Of a DNA stretch of 26,085 nt, positions 1 through 7,506 are shown piece after piece. Made by a program: the position numbers and the translations under genes. The DNA comes from JAATGA01 sp047605605 (GTDB lineage Bacteria; Pseudomonadota; Alphaproteobacteria; Rhodobacterales; Rhodobacteraceae). A model generated the notes under the pieces. The model had not been told where the DNA came from, searched no databases, and worked only from the letters and a program-made list of their open reading frames with translations. Location of the stretch: assembly GCA_047605605.1 (NCBI GenBank), contig JASGFG010000058.1, positions 1 through 26,085 on the forward strand. The letters are read 5' to 3'. Position 1 is the first letter of the stretch, and each line of letters begins with the position of its first letter.

Positions 1-1
1 G

Positions 2-541
2 CTTTACGTCAACCGGCTGATCCGGGTCAGCTATGGCCCCTTCCGCCTGAACGAGATGCAGCCGGGCGAGGTGCAGGAGGTGCGCCCCAAGATCCTGCGC
101 GACCAGCTTGGCCTCGATGGCCCGACCGAGCCGACCGCAGCCGGCCCGCGCAAGGCCAGGACCACCGGCCGCACCCGTGCCGAAGCCCCCGCCCCGCGCG
201 GGGGCGAGACGCGCAAGGCGCCGACCGCCCGGCCGCGCGACGCGGATGAGCGTCCGGCCAAACCGCAGGGCGCGGCGCGGGCGGGCGGAAGGACCTTCAC
301 CGCCAGGGGCGAGGGGAAACCCGTCGGTCGCGGCGCAAGACCGGCCCTGGACGCCAGGCCGCTGGATGCGGCGAAACCCGGCCCCCGCGGCGCCCGCCCC
401 CCCGCCGCAAAGGCGCCCGAGGGCGGTAAGCCCGCCCCCCGCGGCGGCAAGCCTGCCCCTTCATCCGGCCCGCGCGGCGGCGGGCGTCCGGCCGGGGCGC
501 CGCGAACTCCCTCTGGCACCCCGCGCAAGCCCCGCGGCTAA
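2..541 (+). CDS. rluB: RluB-type 23S rRNA pseudouridine synthase, C-terminal part (5' truncated by window)
   Basis: The reading frame is open from the window edge, so the catalytic domain is missing. The first residues (LYVNRLIRVSYGPFRL, then a PGEVQEVRP and ILRDQLGL stretch) match the end of the RsuA/RluB pseudouridine synthase fold, which isomerises a uridine in 23S rRNA. After about residue 45 the protein becomes a roughly 130-residue tail rich in Pro, Arg, Lys, Gly and Ala. Such basic disordered tails are common on alphaproteobacterial members and probably bind RNA. The frame closes with TAA at 539-541. The low-complexity GC-rich tail also leaves long open frames on other strands and frames here, which I treat as shadows. 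RluB is preferred over RsuA because of the IRVSYGPF segment; the exact target site is inferred. Confidence 0.85.
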   Translation, partial: LYVNRLIRVSYGPFRLNEMQPGEVQEVRPKILRDQLGLDGPTEPTAAGPRKARTTGRTRAEAPAPRGGETRKAPTARPRDADERPAKPQGAARAGGRTFTARGEGKPVGRGARPALDARPLDAAKPGPRGARPPAAKAPEGGKPAPRGGKPAPSSGPRGGGRPAGAPRTPSGTPRKPRG

Positions 542-578
542 GGGGGAATAATCATTTGGATTTCCCGCCCCGCGGCAC

Positions 579-607
579 TGGTCACACCGCCGGGCTTGCC
601 CTATAGT
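579..607 (+). promoter_or_regulatory. Candidate sigma-70 promoter of the XpaC/TelA/SPFH operon
   Basis: TGGTCA (579-584) and TATAGT (602-607) are separated by 17 bases. The -10 matches the consensus at 5 of 6 positions and the -35 at 4 of 6. Transcription would start near 614, giving a short leader before the ATG at 641. It is the best promoter-like match in the gap between the rluB stop and the first small gene. Prediction only. Confidence 0.5.
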
Positions 608-640
608 TTCAACGTCCCGCGACCCGCAGACGGAGCCATC

Positions 641-724
641 ATGTCCGCCAACGGCCTGAGAAACCTTTCGTTTTTCCTGCTGATGGCGCTTGTCGTCTTT
701 GTCGCGACCGGCGGGGGGGCGTGA
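641..724 (+). CDS. 27-residue single-pass membrane peptide, first gene of the stress-type operon
   Basis: An ATG at 641 follows GGAG at 632-635 with a 5-base spacer and opens a 27-codon frame ending in TGA at 722-724. The peptide has a short polar N-terminus (MSANGLRN), then a continuous hydrophobic stretch (LSFFLLMALVVFVATG) of about 16 residues, enough for one membrane pass, and a Gly/Ala end. The stop overlaps the ATG of the next gene as TGATG, the hallmark of translational coupling. I recognise no family. It could be a small membrane subunit or regulator of the XpaC/TelA complex, or a leader peptide that sets xpaC translation. The ribosome site, coupling and membrane segment together make chance unlikely, but expression is not proven. 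Confidence 0.55.
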   Translation: MSANGLRNLSFFLLMALVVFVATGGGA

Positions 725-1617
725 TGGCCCAGCGATATGGCGGCAAATATTCGCCCGACGGCTCGCGTCCCGCGCCCGGCCTGCCCGATCCGGCCGGCCA
801 GCCGCCGCGCAATCCATTCGATGGCAAGCGCGTCTCGCGCGTGGGGGTCAGGTCGAACCTGCTGTTTCTTGCCGCGATCCTGCTGCTGCTGCCGCTGGCG
901 GGCGGCAATCCGGCGGGCTTCGTGCTGGCGATCCTGTCCTGCGGGGTGATGCTTCTGTCGGCCTGGCTGACGCGCGAGGGCCTGCTGGCGGAAGAGGCGT
1001 ATGAGGCGCGCACCGTCGCCCGCCGCCCGGCGATCCCGCGCAAGATCTTCGGCTCGGTCCTGACCGGCATCGCGCTTGGGCTGGCGGGTTTCGCGCATTA
1101 CACGGCACCGCTTTACCCGGTGCTGTTCGGCTTTCTGGGCACGGCGCTGCATTTCGGCGCCTTTGGCCCCGACCCTTTGCGCGACAAGGGGATGGAGGGC
1201 GTCGACAGCTTTCAGACCGAGCGGGTCGCCCGCGCCGTGGACGAGGCGGAAAGGAACCTTTCCGCGATGAAGGATGCGATCCTGCGCGCCAACGACCGGC
1301 AGCTGTCCGCCCGCGTCGACCGCTTTGCCCAGACGGCGCGCACCATGTTCCGCACGGTGGAAAACGATCCGCGCGACCTGACCTCGGCCCGGAAATACCT
1401 GTCGGTCTATCTGACCGGGGCCCGCGATGCGACGGTCAAGTTCGCCGATCTTTATGCGCAGAACCGCGACCCTGCCGCCCGCGCCGATTACGAAAGCCTG
1501 CTGACCGATCTGGAAACGAATTTCGCCAGCCGCACGCAGGCGCTCTTGTCCGACAACCGCACCGATCTGGATGTGGAAATCGCCGTGTTGCGCGACCGGC
1601 TGAAACTGGAAACCTGA
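724..1617 (+). CDS. XpaC-family membrane protein (5-bromo-4-chloroindolyl phosphate hydrolysis family)
   Basis: 297 residues from the ATG at 724, which overlaps the stop of the upstream small gene. An in-frame GTG at 721 is an alternative start. A basic, Pro/Gly-rich cytosolic N-terminus (about 1-43) precedes two hydrophobic hairpins, roughly residues 44-82 and 109-146, so four membrane segments. The C-terminal half is soluble, helical and charged (DSFQTERVARAVDEAERN, then arrays of Asp, Arg and Leu) and probably forms a coiled coil. This layout fits the XpaC family, named for a Bacillus phenotype of X-phosphate cleavage but without a proven enzyme activity. XpaC proteins are commonly encoded beside TelA, as here (37-bp gap). 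Inferred role: membrane partner or anchor of TelA in an envelope-stress or toxic-anion response. Confidence 0.85.
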   Translation: MAQRYGGKYSPDGSRPAPGLPDPAGQPPRNPFDGKRVSRVGVRSNLLFLAAILLLLPLAGGNPAGFVLAILSCGVMLLSAWLTREGLLAEEAYEARTVARRPAIPRKIFGSVLTGIALGLAGFAHYTAPLYPVLFGFLGTALHFGAFGPDPLRDKGMEGVDSFQTERVARAVDEAERNLSAMKDAILRANDRQLSARVDRFAQTARTMFRTVENDPRDLTSARKYLSVYLTGARDATVKFADLYAQNRDPAARADYESLLTDLETNFASRTQALLSDNRTDLDVEIAVLRDRLKLET

Positions 1618-1654
1618 CCGCATCCGCGGCCCAAACCCCAAGAGAGTGTCCGAC

Positions 1655-2839
1655 ATGCCCGAATCCGTCCGCGAACAGGCTGCCACCGCCCTCGCCGAGG
1701 TCGAGAAAGTCACCGCCGTCATCCTGCCCGAGCCGGGAACCGACGTCGTGCCCCTGGCCGCCGCCCCTGCCCCGCAGGCCGCCGAAATCCGCAGGCGGAT
1801 GGGCGAGATCGACATGACGAACAGCCAGTCGATCATCTCGTTCGGGTCGTCCGCACAGGCGGAATTGCAGGTGATCAGCCAGCAGATGCTGGCCGATGTG
1901 AAGAACAAGGATGTCGGCCCCGCAGGGGACAGCCTGCGCAACATCGTCAATACCATCCGCGGCTTTTCGGTTTCGGAACTGGATGTGCGGCGCAAGCGCA
2001 GCTGGTGGGAACGCCTGATCGGCCGCGCCGCGCCCTTTGCCAATTTCGTCGCCCGGTATGAGACGGTCCAGACCCAGATCGACAAGATCACCGACGACCT
2101 GCTGGGGCACGAGACGAAACTGCTCAAGGACATCAAGTCGCTGGACATCCTCTATGCCAAGACGCTGACCTTTTATGACGAACTGGCGCTCTACATCGCC
2201 GCGGGCGAGGCAAAGCTGGCCGAACTCGACGCCACCGACATTCCGGCGAAAGAGGCGGCGGTGAAGGCCGCGCCCGAGGTCGATCAGGTCAAGGTCGCGC
2301 AGGAACTGCGCGACCTGCGCTCGGCCCGCGACGATCTGGAACGGCGTGTCCATGACCTGAAGCTGACGCGGCAGGTGACGATGCAGTCGCTGCCCTCGAT
2401 CCGGCTGGTGCAGGAAAACGACAAGTCGCTGGTGACGAAGATCAATTCCACCCTGGTGAACACCGTGCCGCTGTGGGAAACCCAGCTGGCGCAGGCGGTC
2501 ACGATCCAGCGGTCGAAAGAGGCGGCGGAATCCATCCGCGCCGCCAACGACCTGACGAACGAGCTTTTGACCGAAAACGCCAAGAACCTTCAGGAAACCA
2601 ACCGCGTGGTGCGGACGGAAATGGAGCGCGGCGTCTTTGACATCGAGGCGGTGAAGCAGGCCAATGCCACGCTGATCGCCACGATCAACGAAAGCCTCGC
2701 CATCGCGGACGAGGGCAAGAAAAAGCGCGCCGCCGCCGAGGTCGAGTTGCAGAAGATGGAAACCGACCTGCGCGACACGCTGGCCTCGGCCAAGGCGCGG
2801 GCGGATGGCACGGGCACCAATGTGGGGACTGCGGTCTGA
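1655..2839 (+). CDS. telA: TelA/toxic anion resistance family protein
   Basis: 394 residues from the ATG at 1655 (AGAG about 8 bases upstream). An in-frame GTG at 1646 would add three residues. The length and the features seen match the TelA family (Pfam toxic anion resistance): an acidic Ala/Pro-rich N-terminus, a segment with RKRSWWERLIGRAAPFANFVARYE, then long heptad-rich helices to the end (many Leu, Glu, Lys, Arg and Gln). There is no signal peptide or membrane segment, so it is cytosolic. TelA is linked to resistance to tellurite, some antimicrobials and envelope stress, but no biochemical reaction is established. The stop is 2 bases before the next ATG, so the lipoprotein gene is probably translated by the same ribosomes. 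Neighbours suggest a membrane-associated complex with the XpaC protein. Confidence 0.9.
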   Translation: MPESVREQAATALAEVEKVTAVILPEPGTDVVPLAAAPAPQAAEIRRRMGEIDMTNSQSIISFGSSAQAELQVISQQMLADVKNKDVGPAGDSLRNIVNTIRGFSVSELDVRRKRSWWERLIGRAAPFANFVARYETVQTQIDKITDDLLGHETKLLKDIKSLDILYAKTLTFYDELALYIAAGEAKLAELDATDIPAKEAAVKAAPEVDQVKVAQELRDLRSARDDLERRVHDLKLTRQVTMQSLPSIRLVQENDKSLVTKINSTLVNTVPLWETQLAQAVTIQRSKEAAESIRAANDLTNELLTENAKNLQETNRVVRTEMERGVFDIEAVKQANATLIATINESLAIADEGKKKRAAAEVELQKMETDLRDTLASAKARADGTGTNVGTAV

Positions 2840-2841
2840 TC

Positions 2842-3780
2842 ATGCGCCAGGGGGCAAGGATCGGTGGTGCGCTGGCTGCGCTGACGCTGGCGGGCTGCGT
2901 GACCACGCCGGTCGCCATGGCGCCGCGCATGGCGCCGCCGCCGAACCGGCCCGACCAGGTGATAGCCGTGCCCGAAACCCCGGCCAGCGCCGCCGCGCGG
3001 GCCTATTACGCGCAGGTGCAGCAATCCCTTCTGTCGCAGGGGCTGCTGCGCACCGATGGCGGCGGGCCGGACACACCCTTTACCGACCGGATGCTGGCCG
3101 ACAATTTCATCCGCATCGCGCTCTACGACGAATATACCCGCAGCCCCGGCGCCCCCATCCAGCAGGAGGCCGCCAGCCGCCTGCGCCGGTGGGAGGTTCC
3201 GGTGCGTGTCGGCCTGCGGTTCGGCGCCTCGGTTTCCGCCACGCAAAAGGCGACGGACAAGGCGCGCATCGCCTCTTATGTCGCGCGGCTGGCGCGGATC
3301 ACCGGCCATTCGATCCGCATGGACGAGGCAAGCCCCAACTTCCTGATCTACATGGTGTCCGAGGATGAGCGCCGCGCCATGGGCAATACGCTGGCTGCCG
3401 ACCTGCCCGGCCTGTCCCCGGCCGAGGTGGGGGCGATCACCGGCCTGCCGCGGTCGACCTATTGCCTGGTCTATGCCATGTCGCCGGGGACGAGCTATGC
3501 CTATACCCGCGCGGTCGCCGTGGTGCGGGCCGAACATCCCGACCTTCTGCGCCTGTCCTGCATCCACGAAGAGGTCGCGCAGGGCCTTGGCCTTGCCAAT
3601 GACAGCCCGGCCGCGCGCCCGTCGATCTTCAACGACGACGAGGAATTCGCGCTGCTGACGGTGCAGGACGAACTGATGCTGAAAATCCTCTACAGCCCCG
3701 GCCTGCGAACCGGCATGACCGAGGCCGAGGCCCGGCCCGTCGTCCAGTCGCTGGCCGCGCGGCTGACGGGGGGAAGCTGA
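2842..3780 (+). CDS. DUF2927-family lipoprotein
   Basis: 312 residues. The N-terminus is a lipoprotein signal with a lipobox LAGC (Cys19), so the mature protein should be lipid-anchored on the outside of the inner membrane or moved to the outer membrane. The C-terminal part has the pattern I associate with DUF2927: CIHEEVAQGLGLANDS at about 240-255, then PSIFNDDEEFALLT at 260-273. The HEE...Q...ND arrangement resembles a zincin motif but the second ligand is out of register (no HExxH), so protease activity is not claimed. It begins 2 bp after telA and has no clear ribosome site of its own, which points to coupling. It is the only clearly exported member of the operon and may sense or act on the periplasmic side. 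Confidence 0.8.
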   Translation: MRQGARIGGALAALTLAGCVTTPVAMAPRMAPPPNRPDQVIAVPETPASAAARAYYAQVQQSLLSQGLLRTDGGGPDTPFTDRMLADNFIRIALYDEYTRSPGAPIQQEAASRLRRWEVPVRVGLRFGASVSATQKATDKARIASYVARLARITGHSIRMDEASPNFLIYMVSEDERRAMGNTLAADLPGLSPAEVGAITGLPRSTYCLVYAMSPGTSYAYTRAVAVVRAEHPDLLRLSCIHEEVAQGLGLANDSPAARPSIFNDDEEFALLTVQDELMLKILYSPGLRTGMTEAEARPVVQSLAARLTGGS

Positions 3781-3825
3781 CACGAACGGGCCTTCCGGCC
3801 CACCCAGAAACGGGAGAGTAACGCC

Positions 3826-4917
3826 ATGGTTTTCGACTTCCTCAAGGGCGAGTTCATCGACGTCATCGCCTGGACCGACGACACCCGCGACACGATGGTC
3901 TGGCGGTTCGAGCGGCGCGGCAATGCGATCAAATACGGCGCCAAGCTGACCGTGCGCGAGGGGCAGGCCGCCGTCTTCATCCATGAAGGACAGCTGGCCG
4001 ATGTGTTCGGCCCCGGCCTTTATGTGCTTGAAACCAACAACATGCCGATCCTGACGACCTTGCAGCACTGGGACCACGGCTTTCAGTCGCCCTTCAAATC
4101 CGAGGTCTATTTCGTCAACACCACCCGGTTCAACGACCTGAAATGGGGCACGAAGAACCCGATCATCGCGCGCGACCCGGAATTCGGCGCGGTGCGCCTG
4201 CGCGCCTTCGGTACCTATTCGATGCGCGTGACCGACCCCGGCAAATTCATGACCGAGATCGTGGGCACCGACGGCGAATTCACCGCCGACGAGATCAGCT
4301 TTCAGATCCGCAACATCATCGTGCAGGAATTCAGCCGCGTCATCGCCAGATCCGGCATTCCGGTGCTGGACATGGCCGCGAACACCCAGGACCTGGGCAA
4401 GATCGTCGCCGATACCATCGCCCCCAAGGTGGGGGAATACGGCCTGTCCCTGCCGGAATTCTATATCGAGAACATCAGCCTGCCCGATGAGGTCGAAAAG
4501 GTCCTGGACAAGCGCACCTCGATGGGGATCGCGGGCGATCTGAACAAATACATGCAGTTCAACGCGGCCGAATCGCTCGACAATCCGAACTCGGGCGCGG
4601 GGGCGGCAATGGGGGCCGGCATGGCCGCCGGGATGGGCATGGGCATGGCGCAGAACATGGGCCCATGGGGAGTGGCCCCCGCCCATGCGGCGCCCCCGCC
4701 GCCGCCGCCCGCCTCTGCGCAATGGCATGTGGCCGAGGCGGGCGCCGCCACCGGCCCCTTTGCCGAGGTCGAGCTGAAGGCGATGACGGCCTCGGGCAGG
4801 CTGACGGGCGGCACGATGGTCTGGTCCGCCGGGATGGAGGGGTGGAAGCCCGCCGCAGAAACCGACCTTGCGCGGCTGTTCAAGGACGTGCCCCCGCCCC
4901 TGCCGCCGGGCATCTGA
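3826..4917 (+). CDS. SPFH-domain protein of YdjI type with C-terminal GYF domain
   Basis: 363 residues. The start has a good ribosome site (GGGAGAG about 7 bases upstream). Residues about 1-245 form an SPFH (stomatin/prohibitin/flotillin-like) domain of the YdjI or 'virion core protein-like' kind, beginning MVFDFLKGEFIDVIAW, with no membrane helix. A Gly/Met-rich linker (about 256-280) and a six-proline run (290-295) lead to a GYF_2-type domain (about 299-345: QWHV, GPF, LTGGTMVW, GMEGWKPA). The tail ends PPPLPPGI. SPFH proteins oligomerise on membranes; GYF domains generally bind proline-rich peptides, so the linker and tail could be ligands in neighbouring copies. In Bacillus subtilis YdjI works with the zinc-ribbon protein YdjG to recruit PspA; the next gene here is the YdjG-like partner. 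The role in this organism is inferred. Confidence 0.88.
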   Translation: MVFDFLKGEFIDVIAWTDDTRDTMVWRFERRGNAIKYGAKLTVREGQAAVFIHEGQLADVFGPGLYVLETNNMPILTTLQHWDHGFQSPFKSEVYFVNTTRFNDLKWGTKNPIIARDPEFGAVRLRAFGTYSMRVTDPGKFMTEIVGTDGEFTADEISFQIRNIIVQEFSRVIARSGIPVLDMAANTQDLGKIVADTIAPKVGEYGLSLPEFYIENISLPDEVEKVLDKRTSMGIAGDLNKYMQFNAAESLDNPNSGAGAAMGAGMAAGMGMGMAQNMGPWGVAPAHAAPPPPPPASAQWHVAEAGAATGPFAEVELKAMTASGRLTGGTMVWSAGMEGWKPAAETDLARLFKDVPPPLPPGI

Positions 4918-4930
4918 AGGGGCGCCGATC

Positions 4931-6058
4931 TTGGCCGAGACGGAAAGACACTGGCCCTGCGAAAGCTGCGGCGCCGACCTGCGTTTCGCGCCGGGCCAGA
5001 CGCGGCTGGTCTGCGACCATTGCGGCCATGTGCAGGACATCCCGCCCGCCGATGCGGTGGCGACCGGCAAGCTGCACGAGGTCGACCTGCAAACCGGCCT
5101 GCGCGAGGATCTGCAACCCGGCCTGGTTGAGACGATCCGCACCACCCGCTGCCCCTCCTGCGGGGCGCTGGTGGAATTCCGCGGGGCCGAGCATTCCACC
5201 GAATGCCCCTTTTGCGCCACGCCCGTGACCATCGGAACCGGCGAGGCGCGGCTGATCAAGCCGCAGGGGGTCGTGCCCTTCCGCATCACCGAACCGCAGG
5301 CCCGCAACTCGATGACGACCTGGCTGGGCAACCTGTGGTTCGCCCCGAACGGGCTGGTCGAATATGCCCGCAAGGGCCGGGCGATGAACGGCATCTATGT
5401 CCCCTACTGGACTTTCGACGCCGCCACCCGCAGCCGCTATCGCGGGGCGCGCGGGGAATATTACTATGAAACCCGCACCGTCATGGTCGAGGTCAACGGC
5501 CGGATGGAACGGCGACAGGAACAGGTCCGCCACATCCGCTGGTATCCGGTCGCCGGCCGCGTCAGCCGGTTCTTTGACGATGTGCTGGTCATGGCCAGCC
5601 GCAGCCTGCCGCGCAGCTATGTCGATGCCCTGGCGCCCTGGGATTTCGGCGATCTGGTGCCCTATAACGCCGATTACCTCGCCGGGTTCAGCGCCGAGGG
5701 CTATACCGTCAGCCTGTCCGAAGGCCACCAGCAGGGGCAGGAGATCATGGGTCGGGTGATCCTGAACGACGTGCGCCGCGACATCGGCGGCGACGAACAG
5801 CGGGTCGAGGGGATCGACACCGACTATTCCGGCGAAACCTTCAAGCACATCCTGCTGCCGATCTGGACCGCCGCCTACAGATACGGCGGCAAAAGCTATC
5901 GTTTCGTCGTCAACGGCCAGACCGGCAAGGTGCAGGGCGAACGGCCGTGGAGCGTGTGGAAGATCGCCTTTGCCGTGCTGCTGGCGGTTGCCGCGGCCGG
6001 GGCCTTTGCCTGGCTGAACCAGAACGGCGAGTTCATAAATTTCCGTGAGTTCCGATAA
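4931..6058 (+). CDS. Double zinc-ribbon (TFIIB-type) tail-anchored membrane protein, YdjG-like
   Basis: 375 residues if translation starts at TTG 4931, chosen because AGGGG lies about 8 bases upstream, it is 13 bp after the SPFH stop, and the zinc ribbon follows at once; an ATG at 4868 in this frame lies inside the upstream gene. Two zinc ribbons are visible: Cys10/Cys13 with Cys28/Cys31, and Cys74/Cys77 with Cys92/Cys95. A central domain rich in aromatic residues (PYWTFDA, YYYETRTV) precedes one membrane helix near the C-terminus (WKIAFAVLLAVAAAGAFAWL) and a short tail. This matches the 'TFIIB-type zinc ribbon-containing' or 'primosomal N'-like' family that includes Bacillus YdjG. The ribbons probably bind protein rather than DNA here. 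It is the last gene of the operon and the likely membrane anchor for the SPFH partner. Confidence 0.85.
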   Translation: MAETERHWPCESCGADLRFAPGQTRLVCDHCGHVQDIPPADAVATGKLHEVDLQTGLREDLQPGLVETIRTTRCPSCGALVEFRGAEHSTECPFCATPVTIGTGEARLIKPQGVVPFRITEPQARNSMTTWLGNLWFAPNGLVEYARKGRAMNGIYVPYWTFDAATRSRYRGARGEYYYETRTVMVEVNGRMERRQEQVRHIRWYPVAGRVSRFFDDVLVMASRSLPRSYVDALAPWDFGDLVPYNADYLAGFSAEGYTVSLSEGHQQGQEIMGRVILNDVRRDIGGDEQRVEGIDTDYSGETFKHILLPIWTAAYRYGGKSYRFVVNGQTGKVQGERPWSVWKIAFAVLLAVAAAGAFAWLNQNGEFINFREFR

Positions 6059-6075
6059 GTTCGGCCTGCGTCATG

Positions 6076-6104
6076 TTGACACTCCCCCCGCGCGGGCATA
6101 GGCG
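6076..6104 (+). promoter_or_regulatory. Possible promoter for the MFS transporter gene
   Basis: A perfect TTGACA -35 hexamer lies at 6076-6081 in the gap after the zinc-ribbon gene. At a 17-base spacing the -10 position reads TAGGCG, a poor match, so only the -35 supports it. The intervening bases are C-rich. It would give a leader of about 35 bases before the ATG at 6147. Confidence 0.3.
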
Positions 6105-6146
6105 CGGATCAGCCCCGACGTGACCGGGGCCACAGGAACCGCGCCC

Positions 6147-7397
6147 ATGTCCGAGACCAGCGCAGGCCCCGCCGAAGGGGCCGAACGCCCGCTGAACCAC
6201 GTTCTCCAGAACGCCAATTACCGCCATTTCATCGCCTCGCGCACCTTGTCCTCGCTGGCCTTCCAGTCGCTGACCGTGGCGCTTGGCTGGATGATCTACG
6301 ACCTGACCGGCAGCGCCTGGATGCTGGGCTGGGTCGGGTTCTTCCAGTTCCTGCCGATGCTGGTGCTGACCTTCGTGGTCGGCGCCGTGGCCGACCGTTA
6401 TGACCGCCGCCGCATCGGCCTGATCTGCCAGTGGGTCGAGGCGGCGACGGTGCTGGTGCTGGGCACGCTGGCCTGGACGGGGCAGCTGACCGCGCCGGGC
6501 ATCCTGGCCGCCGTCTCCGTCCTTGGCGCCTCGCAGGCGTTCGAGAGGCCGACCATGGCCTCGCTGGTGCCCGGCATCGTGGGGCCGGCGATGTTGCAAA
6601 AGGCCATCGCCACATCGACCTCGTTCATGCAGACGGCCTTCATCGTCGGGCCGTCGCTGGGCGGCATCCTTTACGGGGTCGGGCATGTCGTGCCGTTTTT
6701 CGTCTCGGGTGCGATGTTCATCGCCGCCGGGATCAGCGTGGCCACCATCCGCCTGCTCGCGCCGCCCGCCGCGCGCGCGCCGGTCACGCTGGACACCGTT
6801 TTTGCCGGCGTCCGCTTCATCCGCCGCACGCCCGCCGTGCTGGGGATGATCTCGCTGGACCTCTTTGCCGTGCTGCTGGGGGGTGCGACCGCCCTGCTGC
6901 CGATCTTTGCCAGCGACATCCTGAACGCGGGGCCGATCGGCCTGGGCCTGCTGCGCGCCTCGTCGGCGGTGGGGGCGCTTCTCATGTCCTTCTGGCTGGC
7001 CCGCCATCCGATCACCGAAGGCGCGGGGCGCAAGATGTTCGCCGCCGTCGCCGTCTTCGGCATCGCCACCGTGGTCTTCGCCCTGTCAAAGCAGATCTGG
7101 CTTTCGGTCCTGGCACTTGGCATCGCCGGGGCGGCCGACAACATCAGCGTGGTCGTGCGATCCTCGCTGGTGCAGCTGATGACCCCGGACGAGATGCGCG
7201 GGCGGGTGAATGCGGTGAACTCGCTGTTCATCGGCACCTCGAACCAGCTGGGAGAGTTTGAAAGCGGCATGGTGGCCGGCATGTTCGGCCCCGTCGCGGC
7301 GGGCGTGATCGGCGGCGTCGGCACTCTGGCCGTGGTCGCGATCTGGATGGCGGCCTTTCCGGTCCTGCGCCGGGTGCAGCGGCTGGACGGCAATTAG
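6147..7397 (+). CDS. MFS transporter, EntS-like (MFS_3 family)
   Basis: 416 residues from the ATG at 6147, preferred over the upstream in-frame GTG at 6120 because AGGAA lies 8 bases before it. The protein opens with a short hydrophilic region, then NYRHFIASRTLSSLAFQ, typical of this family, and shows about twelve hydrophobic helices in two sets of six. The loop 2-3 signature is visible as ADRYDRRRIG. An SSLVQLMTPDEMRGRVNAVNSLF segment in the second half is typical of the EntS-like MFS_3 group, which exports siderophores, macrolides and other small molecules. The substrate cannot be told from sequence. A long hairpin begins 10 bp after the stop and probably ends the transcript. Confidence 0.9.
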   Translation: MSETSAGPAEGAERPLNHVLQNANYRHFIASRTLSSLAFQSLTVALGWMIYDLTGSAWMLGWVGFFQFLPMLVLTFVVGAVADRYDRRRIGLICQWVEAATVLVLGTLAWTGQLTAPGILAAVSVLGASQAFERPTMASLVPGIVGPAMLQKAIATSTSFMQTAFIVGPSLGGILYGVGHVVPFFVSGAMFIAAGISVATIRLLAPPAARAPVTLDTVFAGVRFIRRTPAVLGMISLDLFAVLLGGATALLPIFASDILNAGPIGLGLLRASSAVGALLMSFWLARHPITEGAGRKMFAAVAVFGIATVVFALSKQIWLSVLALGIAGAADNISVVVRSSLVQLMTPDEMRGRVNAVNSLFIGTSNQLGEFESGMVAGMFGPVAAGVIGGVGTLAVVAIWMAAFPVLRRVQRLDGN

Positions 7398-7498
7398 CCT
7401 CCGGCGGGAGTATTTCAGAAAGGGAAAATCCCTGCCGCTTTCCCTTTCGGAAATACTCCGGGGGGTGAGGGCGAAGCCCGAGGGGGGCAGCGCCCCCC
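7398..7498 (+). repeat. Intergenic hairpin repeat, copy A
   Basis: This gap holds two half-elements facing each other. The right half reads AAATACTCC (7451-7459), a G-run, then two small hairpins: GGGC-gaa-GCCC (7469-7479) and GGGGGGC-agc-GCCCCCC (7482-7498). The same order of parts recurs at 14966-15031 and, in reduced form, at 20371-20419. The left half carries the reverse complement of the CCCTTTC-AAATACTCC part. It looks like a REP-type non-coding repeat common in Rhodobacteraceae genomes; genome-wide copy number is not visible from here. Confidence 0.7.
7407..7459 (+). terminator. Long hairpin after the MFS gene
   Basis: Arms at 7407-7427 and 7439-7459 pair at 20 of 21 positions around an 11-base loop. 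The stem is unusually A/T-containing for this genome (GGAGTATTTC against GAAATACTCC) and starts 10 bp after the MFS stop. There is no clean T-tract after it, so it may act as an mRNA 3'-end stabiliser or a bidirectional terminator rather than a classic intrinsic terminator. Confidence 0.6.
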
Positions 7499-7506
7499 TT
7501 CCCCCG

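Noticed and set aside
31..551. Alternative frames over the RluB tail
   Set aside because: The true frame continues the RluB domain; the others are low-complexity by-products of GC-rich repeats.
3550..3650. Metzincin-type zinc protease motif in the DUF2927 protein
   Set aside because: HEE is present but there is no HExxHxxGxxH register, so I do not call it a protease.
2590..5394. 934-residue minus-strand frame
   Set aside because: Antisense to TelA, DUF2927, SPFH and zinc-ribbon genes, all of which have family motifs.
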